A DNA stretch of 18,665 bases from CBFCZU01 sp965602635 (GCA_965602635.1 CBFCZU010000060.1:1-18665), one strand, 5' to 3'; shown: positions 6,331 through 15,163, counted from the stretch's first letter. Made by a program: numbers and translations. Notes: generated from the letters alone by a model not told the origin.

Positions 6331-8249
6331 TGGAACACCTCGAGGTCGAGATGGCCCTTCTCGACCAGCTCGGTGGCGAACTCGGGGATGTAACCGGTGT
6401 GCCGCAGGTAACCGGTGACCTGCCTGGTACCGCCGGCGTCGGGCGAGGGCGGCTCGGCCCCGGAGGCCCCTTCACCGCCATCGGTGCGGAACAGGAAGAT
6501 GTCCTCGGTGATAATCTGCGTGGTGTCCAGGTCGATGCCGACGACCTCCGAGACATGGGTGACGCGGCGGCTGCCGTCAGGAAAGCGGGCGATCTGCGCC
6601 ACTACGTCGATGGCGGCGACGATCTGTTCGCGTATGGCGCGGACGGGCATTTCCACGGCCGTCAGCACCATCGTCTCCATCCTCAGCATCGTGTCCGCCG
6701 GCGAGTTGGCGTGGAGGGTTGTCATGGACCCGTCGTGGCCGGTGTTCATCGCCTGGAGCATGTCCAGGGCCTCCGGGCCGCGGACCTCGCCGACGATGAG
6801 CCGATCCGGCCTCATGCGCAGGGAATTGCGCACCAGGTCGCGGATGGTGTATGCGCCCTTGCCCTCGATGTTTGGCGGGCGGGTCTCCATCCGCACCAGG
6901 TGCTCCTGCGGCAGTTGCAGCTCGGCGGAGTCCTCGATGGTGACGATCCGCTCCTCCGGATCGATGAAGTTGCTCAGCACGTTGAGGGTGGTGGTCTTGC
7001 CGCTGCCGGTCCCGCCGGAGATGAGGATGTTCTTCCGCCCCACCACGCAGGCCCGCAGGAAGTTAGCCACCGGCTCGGTGAGCGTGCCGAAGTCGATCAG
7101 GTCGTCTATGGTGAACGGTATCCGGGAGAACTTGCGGATCGTGAGCACGGGCCCCGAGAGGCTCAGCGGGTTGATCACGGCGTTGACCCTGGAGCCGTCG
7201 GGCAGGCGGGCGTCCACCAGCGGGGTGGACCGGTCGATGCGCCGCCCAACGGGGGTGATTATCCGCTCGATGATCGAGCTGACAACCTCCTCGGAGAAGA
7301 AGCTCCGCCCCGTCGAGCTGATCACACCTTCCTTCTCGATGTAGATGTGGTCCTTGCCGACCACCATGATCTCGTTGACGTGCGGCATTTCCAGCAGGTC
7401 CTGCAGCGGCCCGTAGCCGAAGACCACGTCCTCGATTTCCTTGCTGAGCATGCGGGTGACGACGTAGCGCCTCAGCTCCTTCGTCAGCCTGTCGCTGATG
7501 CGGCTGTACTGATTGCCGAAGTCGCCCTCGATCATCCGGGCGTCTTCCTTGACCGTCTGGGGCTGGAGGCGCAGCGGGAAGTCGCTGATGATGTCGCCGA
7601 CGACCTCGCTGATGGTCTTCTCGAACTCGCCCTGGAGGATGTCTGACTCCTCGAAGCCGTAGGAGTACATCATCTTCCCCGTGCATCGCATGTTCAGCTC
7701 GGTGACGACGCCGCGCCAGAGGAAGTCGCGGATCAGCTCGTCGGTCATTTCATCGTCCACCTCGCCCAGGCGGGTGGAGATGATCTCGGCCAGGTGGCGC
7801 TTGATCAGGGCGGCGTGCTCAGAGTCGGCGCTGGCGACCTGTGCGGCGGCGCGGAGGTTGAGCCGTTCCAGCAGCTCGCCGTGGATTGCCTGCTCCAGCT
7901 CCACCAGCCTGTGTCGTGGTGTAGTGATCTCGGCGGCGGCGCGCCCGCGCCGGGCCGACGGCTCCATCATGAACAGCGAGAACTCGCCCACGCGGATCTC
8001 GTCGCCGTAGTCCACCTTCACCCGCCCGTGGGCGGGCACGGGCCTGTTGCGGACGATGGTGCCGTTCATCCCCAGGCTCTCGACGAAGTAGCCGCCGTCG
8101 TCGCGGAACAGCCGGGCGTGCTCGCGCGAAACGAAGGCGCTCGGCAGGGACACGGTGCTGTCCTCGTCGCGCCCAATGGTGACGTTGGCGTCGTCAACCT
8201 CGACGACCCTTCGCTCATCGCTCAGATGGTTGTAAACCCATATTTCCAC
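6327..8249 (-). CDS. tadA: FHA-TadA/CpaF fusion: pilus assembly ATPase with N-terminal phosphothreonine-binding domain
   Basis: This 640-residue protein joins an FHA domain (about 1-95) to a complete TadA/CpaF secretion ATPase. The FHA part has GRDEDS (26-31), SREHA (41-45) and GMNGT (60-64), so its phosphothreonine-binding residues look intact. The ATPase part shows the CpaF N-terminal helices (about 113-135), GYGPLQDLL (278-286), LVDARLPDGSRVNAVI (344-359), Walker A GGTGSGKTT (412-420), EDSAELQL (439-446), Walker B RLIVGEVRG (483-491) and the His box HDGSMTTLHANS (505-516). About 100 residues at roughly 165-270 are extra compared with an ordinary CpaF. The GTG start at 8249 is favoured by AGGA 7 nt upstream. 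The gene follows cpaB by 19 nt and overlaps tadB. It drives pilus polymerisation at the cytoplasmic face, and the FHA domain suggests control by the kinase in the same array. Confidence 0.93.
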   Translation of the reverse strand: MEIWVYNHLSDERRVVEVDDANVTIGRDEDSTVSLPSAFVSREHARLFRDDGGYFVESLGMNGTIVRNRPVPAHGRVKVDYGDEIRVGEFSLFMMEPSARRGRAAAEITTPRHRLVELEQAIHGELLERLNLRAAAQVASADSEHAALIKRHLAEIISTRLGEVDDEMTDELIRDFLWRGVVTELNMRCTGKMMYSYGFEESDILQGEFEKTISEVVGDIISDFPLRLQPQTVKEDARMIEGDFGNQYSRISDRLTKELRRYVVTRMLSKEIEDVVFGYGPLQDLLEMPHVNEIMVVGKDHIYIEKEGVISSTGRSFFSEEVVSSIIERIITPVGRRIDRSTPLVDARLPDGSRVNAVINPLSLSGPVLTIRKFSRIPFTIDDLIDFGTLTEPVANFLRACVVGRKNILISGGTGSGKTTTLNVLSNFIDPEERIVTIEDSAELQLPQEHLVRMETRPPNIEGKGAYTIRDLVRNSLRMRPDRLIVGEVRGPEALDMLQAMNTGHDGSMTTLHANSPADTMLRMETMVLTAVEMPVRAIREQIVAAIDVVAQIARFPDGSRRVTHVSEVVGIDLDTTQIITEDIFLFRTDGGEGASGAEPPSPDAGGTRQVTGYLRHTGYIPEFATELVEKGHLDLEVFQ

Positions 8250-8268
8250 GTCCGGTTCCTAGCCCGTC

Positions 8269-9036
8269 CTATCCGTCCGGCAGCGGCGTATTCAGCACCG
8301 GCAGGACGGCCGGGTTGATCCGCTCGTTGAACTTGGCGTCCGTGTCTTCGGGGTTGCGCACCAGCAGCAGTATCCGGCCCCGGACGCGCGCCAGCAGGTC
8401 GGCCAGTTGCTCGCCTACCTGGGGCGTCACCTCCACGCTCACCGTGCGGTACACTCGCACGCCGGTGGGCTTCCAGTCGGCCTCGAAATCCTCATCGGGG
8501 CTCTTGCTCCGCCCGCCGATACCCAGGACCTTCAGGTTCTCGATCAGCGTGTACGTCTTCGGCGGCTTGCCCCCGATGCTTAGCACGCCCAGCACGTCCA
8601 CCCGGTCGCCCTGGCTGAGCAGGGCGCCCACCGAGTACTTGGGGTCAACCGACAGGGGGAACGCCCGGCTGCGCTTGGCGATCTTCTGCGAGGGCCTGCC
8701 GCCGCGGTGGCCCAAGATTTCCGTGTAGAAGACGAAGTGGTTCTTCTCGACGTTCTTGACCAGCGTGCCGTTGACGACGACGGTTGCCAGGTCGCCCTTT
8801 CTGGCCACCCCGTCGAGGCTGGCCGAACCGGCGGAAATGGGCAGCACCTCCACCGACCGGCTGTCGATTCTGTCCCCGGCCTTCATGTTCTGCCGCCAGC
8901 GCAGCACCTCTATGATCTCGCCGCGAATCCGCTTCTCCTGGATCGAATCGTAGAAGTAGAACAGCCCCACCGCCACCACCCCCAGCAGCAGCGAGATGAG
9001 CAGCAGCTTCTTGTTCCAGACGACTGTCTCGGCCAT
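8269..9036 (-). CDS. cpaB: CpaB/RcpC-like Flp pilus assembly protein
   Basis: The 255-residue protein begins with one membrane helix (about 9-29) and continues with a SAF-like domain and the RcpC/CpaB region, seen as the FPLSVDPKYSVGALLSQGDRVDVLG run (126-150). In known Tad systems CpaB/RcpC is periplasmic or inner-membrane anchored and works with the secretin; its SAF and beta-clip domains may contact peptidoglycan or stabilise the secretin gate. The ATG at 9036 is preceded by AGAGGA 7 nt upstream, a strong ribosome site. It lies just upstream of the FHA-TadA gene (19 nt). No secretin gene follows, unlike the cpaB-cpaC order in Caulobacter, so its partner must be encoded outside this window. 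Confidence 0.88.
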   Translation of the reverse strand: MAETVVWNKKLLLISLLLGVVAVGLFYFYDSIQEKRIRGEIIEVLRWRQNMKAGDRIDSRSVEVLPISAGSASLDGVARKGDLATVVVNGTLVKNVEKNHFVFYTEILGHRGGRPSQKIAKRSRAFPLSVDPKYSVGALLSQGDRVDVLGVLSIGGKPPKTYTLIENLKVLGIGGRSKSPDEDFEADWKPTGVRVYRTVSVEVTPQVGEQLADLLARVRGRILLLVRNPEDTDAKFNERINPAVLPVLNTPLPDG

Positions 9037-9095
9037 GGGAATATCCTCTGCGCCGGGGCGCTCGCCCGTGCGGCTCGTCGCAAGGCCTCGCCGGC

Positions 9096-9704
9096 TCAGC
9101 GGCCGGGCTTGCCCGGACGGGCGATCACCAGAACGATTTTCAGCCTTTTACCATTATCGGTCGGAATAAGCATTACGTCGTACTGTTGTCCCTGGGCGGC
9201 CCGGAAGGCCAGGATGATTCCGGGGCCGCCCTTGACGGCCGCGTCCCTGTCGGCCCTCTTGACCAGCCGGTACCCGGCGGCGGCGAGCTTGCTGCGATAG
9301 AACTCCTCTGCCGCCGGGAGGTCGCTCTCGACGACGTAGGTAATGATGTCCGCTGCCCTGTCGCGCAGGAGCCTGCGGAAGCCGCTCTGCCTGACGGCCC
9401 CGTGCGGGCTCACGGCCTCGGGCGGGTCGCGCTCCAGGCGCTCCATTCCCGTGCCCGCCAGCGGGTTGGCGGCCCACTCGGCGGGACCGGTCGCCGCCGT
9501 GGGAGCCGAGCTGGGCATCGGCCCCCGCCTGGGCCGGGGCGGGCCATTCGCCGGCGCCGGCCGGCCGCCCAGTTTGCGGATGATTCCGTGGGCGAGCAAG
9601 GCCAGGCTCACGGCACACACGCCGCTGGCCAGCCACACTGCCGGGCCGACCCGCGTCGCGCCTCGCAACGGACGCCGGGGCCGATCGCCTGACACGCGCC
9701 ACAT
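9096..9704 (-). CDS. Membrane-anchored protein of unknown function within the Tad operon
   Basis: I do not recognise this 202-residue protein. It has a basic N-terminus, one membrane helix at about 22-41, a Pro/Ala/Gly-rich linker (about 47-85), and a compact C-terminal alpha/beta-looking domain at about 100-196. The domain contains EEFYRSKLAAAGYRLVKR, followed by strands such as GIILAF and YDVMLIPT. The pattern FYxxxLxxxGY resembles small envelope domains that follow a helix-strand plan, but that is only resemblance. The ATG at 9704 lies 4 nt after the stop of the upstream TadE-like gene, so it is probably translated with it. The topology suggests a periplasmic domain tethered near the pilus base. 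Confidence 0.7.
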   Translation of the reverse strand: MWRVSGDRPRRPLRGATRVGPAVWLASGVCAVSLALLAHGIIRKLGGRPAPANGPPRPRRGPMPSSAPTAATGPAEWAANPLAGTGMERLERDPPEAVSPHGAVRQSGFRRLLRDRAADIITYVVESDLPAAEEFYRSKLAAAGYRLVKRADRDAAVKGGPGIILAFRAAQGQQYDVMLIPTDNGKRLKIVLVIARPGKPGR

Positions 9705-9708
9705 CGCC

Positions 9709-10335
9709 CTACCACCGGGCCAGATACAGCCCGCGGACCATTGAGGCCATGCCGTTCGCCGGCGCCGGAACCTTCAGCAACTCGCCGTCCAGCCCGGAGT
9801 AGTACAGGTCCCGCAGGGCGGGCCAGCAGGAAACCTCGTCCCGGCGCCAGGTGACGCCCTCTCTGCCGTGGTGGTGGGTGATCGCGCCGGCGGACTTTGC
9901 CCAGAGCGCCATGGCGTGGCGGAAGGTCGCCGAGACGCGGGCCTGCTTGCCGCCCGGATACCGCTCGACGACGAGTTCCTCAGCCAGGAGCTTCACGGGC
10001 CCGCCCTGCTGGCCGGCAACGTCCACCAGGTCCCTGGCCGTCTGGCCGACGGCCGCTTCCGAGACCAGGTCCACGTCCTTGGCACGGTCGGCGAAGCAGA
10101 CCTCGTTGATCCGGTCCTCGCTGGGCCAGCTGCCGGTCTCGACGCGCCGCCAGGCGGCGTACCGGTCGGCGACCGACACCTGGTGTTTGTGCATCATGGC
10201 CCAGCCGAAGAAGAACGTCGCCGCCAGCACGGTCAGCAGCAGCGGCAAGACCAGCACGAACTCCACCATGGCCGTGCCGCGCCGGCCGAACCGCCACTCG
10301 CCGGGAGCCTTCGAATTTTGCTGTCGGTAAGTCAT
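9709..10335 (-). CDS. tadE: TadE-like pseudopilin
   Basis: The 208-residue protein has a short basic leader, then RRGTAMVEFVLVLPLLL with a membrane helix at about 23-47. The site G20|TAMVEF fits the Tad prepilin rule (Gly before the cut, Glu at +5, aromatic at +6), so it should be cut by the A24 peptidase in the same array. TadE proteins are minor pseudopilins needed for pilus formation. After the helix comes a roughly 160-residue soluble domain, longer than in the smallest TadE proteins. The ATG at 10335 lies 6 nt after the TadG-like stop, and the next gene starts 4 nt after its own stop. The ribosome site is weak, so translation is probably coupled. Confidence 0.85.
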   Translation of the reverse strand: MTYRQQNSKAPGEWRFGRRGTAMVEFVLVLPLLLTVLAATFFFGWAMMHKHQVSVADRYAAWRRVETGSWPSEDRINEVCFADRAKDVDLVSEAAVGQTARDLVDVAGQQGGPVKLLAEELVVERYPGGKQARVSATFRHAMALWAKSAGAITHHHGREGVTWRRDEVSCWPALRDLYYSGLDGELLKVPAPANGMASMVRGLYLARW

Positions 10336-10341
10336 CTTCGC

Positions 10342-12354
10342 TCAGTGGTTCATCATCCGGTCAACCATGTTCGGATCGAAGCGCGAGAGGTATTCATGAA
10401 TCTCCGTTACGTCCTCAACTTCAACCAGCCCGCCGCTGTCGGCCGCGTCGGGCGCGCCTTCGTCCATACGCTGCATCCAGTCCTCCCACTGCGTCACCGG
10501 GACCAGCTTGGATTTCCAGTCGGGCGTCCACAGGTCCCAACTGGCGGTGTTGAAGATGGTGCTCTGGGCGACGGCGACGGTATTGGGGTACGGGCTGGGG
10601 CTGCCGAACCGGGTGGCCCAAACCTTCGGGCGGTTGCTCGTGGCCGCCACGCCGAGATAGGTGAAGACGTCCCGGCGAACGCCCAGGTCGTGGTGAGGCT
10701 GGGAGATGTCGTAGTCGCCCAGGCTGATGTCCATCAGTATCGGCGCCGGCATGTCCTCGCGGGTGCTGCCTTCGGCCGGGTTGGACACCTCCACCTCCTC
10801 GCCGACGTCGATGCCGCCGAAGACGTACTGGGCCACCATGTAAACCTTCTCCCAGATCGGCTGGCGCGTGGTGGGGTCCAGGGTCAGCTTGATGCCGATG
10901 TCCTTGTCCTCGGTGGTCTCGTAGAAGTACTGGTCTTCCCACACCCAGTCGTCGGTCTTCTTGATGCCCCACGTGGCGGGGTCCTGCCAGCCGTTGACCC
11001 AGATGGCGACCGGCGCCTTGCCGTTGCTGACGTAGCTGCCCGGGGTCATCCAGCCGGCCGTGCCCTTCTCGTAGCGGCTGCGGGTCTCGACCAGGTAGAA
11101 CATCGTGCGGGTGATCCGGTTGCGGTTGTCCGCGGCGATGGTCAAGGCGGCCGGATAGTCGATGACGGCGCCGGCCGCGTCCGACCACTGCGGATAGTGG
11201 ATGTACTTGGGGTCGTGCGAGCCCCACATGTAGTCCAGCTTGATATCGGCGACCTTGCGGTGGTACTCGTGGAAGAAGGTGTCCGCCAGTTGCCCGGCGG
11301 AGTAAGTGCCGCTCGCCCACGAGTTCCGTGCATACCCCTGGACTCGCCGGCGCATCCACTCGTATGGCCCATAGACTCGATAGTCCACGATCGTTCGCCC
11401 GACGACGCGCTGGGCCCAGTGGCCGCTGGGGTTGGACGTGTGCCCGCGGGCGCTTTGGCCCACCCTTCGCCCGCCGATACTGACGTTTCCTCGGCTGCCG
11501 CGGATCGCCCCGTGCCCCGGCTGGCCCGGAACCCACCGATCACTCGCGTAAGTGTTAAGGTACACGTAGTCCCGCCACTTGAAGAGCCGATCGTACGGGC
11601 CCTTGCGGTGGTGAGGCAGCTTCCCGCTGGGCCAGCCTCGGTTGAGGTCGTCGGGGATCAGCCCCGTTTTGACAGGGAGCTCGAAATCGTTGTAGGACGT
11701 CCGCACGGCCGGCAGCTGGGGCAGCACCGGCACCACGAAAGCCACCTCGGCGTGATCGAGCTGCCCGTAGCGAGCGGCGTTCTTCTGCGCCAGCACGCCG
11801 GTGGCCTGTGCCTGATCGCCGGCGGTGACGGCGATGGCCTGGCTGAACAGGTCCATGCTCTCGGCCGCCCGCCACAGCTCGCCGTCCGGCCAGTTCGTCA
11901 CTGCCTCGACGTCGACCGTGGAGTTGAACAACTGATCCATGGGGGCGAGGATGTCGCGCTGCCGCTCCAGCCGGTCCCGGAGCGATTCCAGGCCCTCCTC
12001 CAGATGGGGGTCGGTCACTCCCCGCTGGAGCTGATTGGTGACGCACTGGAGCCACGCGTCCACCTCCTCGTGGGCCATTTCCACCGACAGCGGAAAGGCG
12101 TCGAGCGTGGGGATCAGGGCGAGCATGCGCGTCTGGGCGACGTTGTTCATGGCCACGACGTTCATGCAGCGCGCCATCCACGCTGCCCCGGAGATGGCCG
12201 TGGCGTCGGCGGAGTTCTGCATCACCACCCGCCGGTCAACCTGGTCGCCCACGTTAATGACGTAGAACACCAGCCCCGCCAGCAGGGAGACCCCCAGCAG
12301 CACGACCACGAACACCTGCCCGGAATGGAAGCGCCGGATCCGGCTTGCCCTCAT
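10342..12354 (-). CDS. tadG: TadG-like pilus assembly protein
   Basis: The 670-residue protein starts with a basic leader and HSGQVFVVVLLGVSLLAGLV, a membrane helix at about 12-34, followed by QNSADATAISGAAWMAR (46-62), the hallmark Tad/TadG (TadE/F-like) N-terminal segment. The remaining roughly 600 residues are soluble, rich in Trp and Tyr, and probably periplasmic or extracellular. I see no von Willebrand A motif (MIDAS DxSxS), which many TadG proteins carry. The ATG at 12354 was chosen over a TTG at 12369 because GAGGAG lies 7 nt upstream of the ATG and overlaps the kinase stop. It sits between the kinase and a short TadE-like gene, so kinase and pilus subunits are co-expressed. Confidence 0.82.
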   Translation of the reverse strand: MRASRIRRFHSGQVFVVVLLGVSLLAGLVFYVINVGDQVDRRVVMQNSADATAISGAAWMARCMNVVAMNNVAQTRMLALIPTLDAFPLSVEMAHEEVDAWLQCVTNQLQRGVTDPHLEEGLESLRDRLERQRDILAPMDQLFNSTVDVEAVTNWPDGELWRAAESMDLFSQAIAVTAGDQAQATGVLAQKNAARYGQLDHAEVAFVVPVLPQLPAVRTSYNDFELPVKTGLIPDDLNRGWPSGKLPHHRKGPYDRLFKWRDYVYLNTYASDRWVPGQPGHGAIRGSRGNVSIGGRRVGQSARGHTSNPSGHWAQRVVGRTIVDYRVYGPYEWMRRRVQGYARNSWASGTYSAGQLADTFFHEYHRKVADIKLDYMWGSHDPKYIHYPQWSDAAGAVIDYPAALTIAADNRNRITRTMFYLVETRSRYEKGTAGWMTPGSYVSNGKAPVAIWVNGWQDPATWGIKKTDDWVWEDQYFYETTEDKDIGIKLTLDPTTRQPIWEKVYMVAQYVFGGIDVGEEVEVSNPAEGSTREDMPAPILMDISLGDYDISQPHHDLGVRRDVFTYLGVAATSNRPKVWATRFGSPSPYPNTVAVAQSTIFNTASWDLWTPDWKSKLVPVTQWEDWMQRMDEGAPDAADSGGLVEVEDVTEIHEYLSRFDPNMVDRMMNH

Positions 12355-12365
12355 GACACCACTCC

Positions 12366-15143
12366 TCAAGACGGCGGTCCGCTCTCGCTCTCCACCTTCT
12401 TCTCCGCTGCCTCTATGAACGCTTCGACCTCCGGCGTCGGCTTGAAGCCCTTGGCCAGATTGAAATACGCCACTGCGGCGCGGTAGTTGCCCTCGACCAT
12501 GGCCGCCTTGCCCTTGTCGATGTGCTCCTCGTAGCGACCCAGACGGTGGAGGTTCTCCACCTCGCCGGCCTTCTTGGCCGGGTTCCTGCGCATCTGGTCG
12601 ATCTGGATCAAGAACATCTTCCAGTTCTTTTCTTTGCGCGACTTCTCCGCGGCCGCGAAAAGCTCGTAGTAGGTCTTCTCGTAGTGTATCTGCTGGACCA
12701 CCGCGTCCACCTGGGCCCCGCGGGTTGAATCAATCTGCTTGGCCTGGTTGTAGGCGGCGATGGCCTTGGCCCAGTCCCTCGCGGCGCGGAAGTTGCTGGC
12801 CTCGCGAATCTTGATCTGGTAGCGGCACTCACGCATGTTGCTCTTCAGCGCCGCGTCCTGGTTGAGCTTGGCGGCGGCCTGGAACTTCTCCAGCGCCGCA
12901 TCGTAGCTCCTGCGCCGCATCAACTGCTGGCCCTCGCCGACGAGGGAGCGGTAGATCTGCAGCCCGGTGATCTTCTTGAGCAGGTCCTCGACCTTGGCCG
13001 AGGGCATGACGGTGCGGGCCTTCTCGAGCGTCTCCTTCGCCTCTTTGAGGCGGTTGGCGGTGAGGAACTGCTGGCCCAGCTCGAGGTAGTGGTCGTAGCG
13101 AAGCTGCTTGGCCCGGGCGGCGATCTGATCGGCGGCCTTGGTGCGCTTGAGCTGGCGGGCCATTTGGACGGCCTCGTCGTACTCGCTCGCCGCCTCCAGC
13201 CGCCGGCGCTGGCTGACCAGCTTCTTGGCGCTGGCCAGGTGAGCCTCGTACTTCGTCTCCAGGTCCAGCGTGGTGAGCTTCGACTCGGCGATCTGCTTGA
13301 GATTCGTGTAGAGCTTCGGGGGCAGCGTCGCCTCCGCGCCTTTCAACACCTCCAGCGCGTCGCGGTAGGCTTCCTTGGCCTCGTCCACCTGCCCCTGCTC
13401 GGCCAGTGCGTCGCCCTTGCTGAGCAGCGCCGTGTACTCCCCCTGCTTCTTCATTTCGCTGATCTCGCGGCGCCTGTTCTGAATCTTGCGGATCTGCTCC
13501 TTGGGCAGGCCCCCGAGCGTGCCGACCTTCTTGAGCAGGATGTCGTCGGCGACGTCCAGGTCGCCGCGGGCGATGGCCTCCTCGGCTTGCTTGAAGTAGT
13601 CTGCGTAGCGCCGCTGCTCGCTCCAGTAATCGCGAAAGTTCGGGATGTCCTCCTGCTGCATCCGCTGGGTCCAGGCGTAAAGCTCGCTCCGGTCGCGCTG
13701 GAGGTCCTCCACCATCTGCGTGACCTGCTTGAGGCAGTTGTCCGTCTCGTCGTCTTCCTGCTTCATCACGGCGTCATAGCCTCGGCAGAGCCACCCCATG
13801 GCCGCTGCCCGCCGGGCGATGATGAGCTTGGGATACTTCTTGCTGACGGCCCTGAAGCCCTCCAGCGCCTGGTTGTACTTCTCCTGGCGCTCGGCGAGTG
13901 TGTCTGCTTTGCCCGCCTGATTGTGCAGGTCGAGGGCCTTGGCGTACTCGCCCATTGCTTGCATGGTCTGTTTTCGCTCGCCGGCGGCGAAGACTGCCCA
14001 CAAGATCACGGCCGCGACGATCAGCACGGCCGCCGCCGAGCCGGTGATTATGAACTTCGTGCGAAGCGACATTGGTGCCTTCGGTATCTCGGCGGTGAGG
14101 GGCTGGGAGGCTAGGACGCCCTCCGCCAGTTCGTGGCCTTCCTCGGCCGCCATGGTCGCCTGGCCGCGCTGGGGCGCCCCGGCAAGGGCAGCGCCAGCGG
14201 CCGCCGCGCGGCGCTTCCGCCTGCGGGTCTGCTCTTGCGGGGCGTGTGTCCGTGGCGAGAAGCTCGCCCGGATTTCCCTGCCAAGCGTCTCGACGTTGTC
14301 GAATCGCTCCTCGGGATCCTTGGCCATCATCCTGCCCACGATGCCCGACAGCGCCGCCGGCACGGCCGGGTTCACCTCCGCCAGCGGCGGCGCCACCTCA
14401 TCCGGCGAGGAATGCCATTTCATCCAGCGAAGCGCTTCGCTGTGCGGGTCGCGGACGATGTCGTGGAAGATCTCGTTGAACTTGGGCCTGCCCAGGAGCA
14501 TCTCGTAGGCGATCATTCCCAGCGAGTAGATGTCGGCCCGCCCGTCCACCCGCTTGCCGGCGAAGAGTTCCGGGGCCATGTACTTGGTGGTCCCCAGTCG
14601 CATGGAGACGGCCTCGCCGATCGGGGCGGCGACGCCGAAGTCGGTTATCTTCACGCGCAGCCCTTCGCCGACGATGATGTTTCCGGGCTTGACGTCGCGG
14701 TGGACGATGCCCATCCGGTGTATGGCGGCCAGCCCGGAGGCGATCCGCCAGAGAAGCTGCAGGACCGCCTTCGGCTCGACCGCCTCTTCCGTGGTCGCCA
14801 GGGACCTCTCGATGGTGTGCCCCTCGACGAACTCCATGACGATGAAGAGCCCGCGCTGGTCCTCCATGAGGTCGTGGATGGTGACGATCTGCTCGCACTG
14901 GAGGCTGGCCAGTTGCCGGGCGACCTCGCGGAAGCGGTCGATGAATCGTTCGTCGGCAGCCAGTTGTGTGGCGACCTGCTTGATGGCGACGTGGCGGTCC
15001 AGCAGCGGGTCGTGCGCTTTGTAAACGATCGACTGCCCGCCGGAGCCGAGCTTCTCGACGATCTCGTACTTACCGAGCTTCGTCCCGGCGTGCATGCCGC
15101 CGGAAAGATCGCCCAGGTCGCGATTTGTGTTTCCCTGTGTCAT
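12366..15143 (-). CDS. PknB-type membrane Ser/Thr kinase with large TPR-like periplasmic tail
   Basis: The 925-residue protein has a complete Hanks-type kinase domain at about 26-292: Gly-loop LGSGGQSIV (32-40), VAIK Lys55, alpha-C Glu73, HRDVKPGN (148-155, Asp150), DFG (168-170), GTTKYMAPE (183-191) with candidate activation-loop threonines 185 and 186, and DIYSLG (204-209). A basic linker (307-312) precedes a single helix at about 363-387. The tail (about 390-925) consists of TPR-like helical pairs, for instance YTALLSKGDALAEQGQVDEA from 570, YDHYLELGQQFLTANRLKEA from 683 and IDKGKAAMVEGNYRAAVAYF from 875; I count eight or nine units. The kinase should be cytoplasmic and the tail periplasmic. 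It lies 46 nt after one TadE-like gene and 11 nt before tadG. Likely targets are FHA-linked proteins of this locus, which is inference. Confidence 0.93.
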   Translation of the reverse strand: MTQGNTNRDLGDLSGGMHAGTKLGKYEIVEKLGSGGQSIVYKAHDPLLDRHVAIKQVATQLAADERFIDRFREVARQLASLQCEQIVTIHDLMEDQRGLFIVMEFVEGHTIERSLATTEEAVEPKAVLQLLWRIASGLAAIHRMGIVHRDVKPGNIIVGEGLRVKITDFGVAAPIGEAVSMRLGTTKYMAPELFAGKRVDGRADIYSLGMIAYEMLLGRPKFNEIFHDIVRDPHSEALRWMKWHSSPDEVAPPLAEVNPAVPAALSGIVGRMMAKDPEERFDNVETLGREIRASFSPRTHAPQEQTRRRKRRAAAAGAALAGAPQRGQATMAAEEGHELAEGVLASQPLTAEIPKAPMSLRTKFIITGSAAAVLIVAAVILWAVFAAGERKQTMQAMGEYAKALDLHNQAGKADTLAERQEKYNQALEGFRAVSKKYPKLIIARRAAAMGWLCRGYDAVMKQEDDETDNCLKQVTQMVEDLQRDRSELYAWTQRMQQEDIPNFRDYWSEQRRYADYFKQAEEAIARGDLDVADDILLKKVGTLGGLPKEQIRKIQNRRREISEMKKQGEYTALLSKGDALAEQGQVDEAKEAYRDALEVLKGAEATLPPKLYTNLKQIAESKLTTLDLETKYEAHLASAKKLVSQRRRLEAASEYDEAVQMARQLKRTKAADQIAARAKQLRYDHYLELGQQFLTANRLKEAKETLEKARTVMPSAKVEDLLKKITGLQIYRSLVGEGQQLMRRRSYDAALEKFQAAAKLNQDAALKSNMRECRYQIKIREASNFRAARDWAKAIAAYNQAKQIDSTRGAQVDAVVQQIHYEKTYYELFAAAEKSRKEKNWKMFLIQIDQMRRNPAKKAGEVENLHRLGRYEEHIDKGKAAMVEGNYRAAVAYFNLAKGFKPTPEVEAFIEAAEKKVESESGPPS

Positions 15144-15163
15144 CTGCTGTCAGATCGCCTCAA

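Noticed and set aside
6312..7646. Plus-strand open frame (444 codons) antisense to the FHA-TadA gene
   Set aside because: The complementary strand encodes an unmistakable CpaF core with Walker motifs; this frame has no domain signal.
12355..12369. TTG start for the TadG-like gene overlapping the kinase stop by 4 nt
   Set aside because: The ATG at 12354 has a GAGGAG ribosome site at 7 nt, and that site lies inside the longer version's coding sequence.
9868..12486. Very long plus-strand open frame (872 codons) antisense to the TadG- and TadE-like genes
   Set aside because: The translation is rich in Gly, Arg, His, Val and Asp with no recognisable domains. It mirrors genes with clear TadG/TadE motifs on the other strand, and is a typical high-GC shadow frame.
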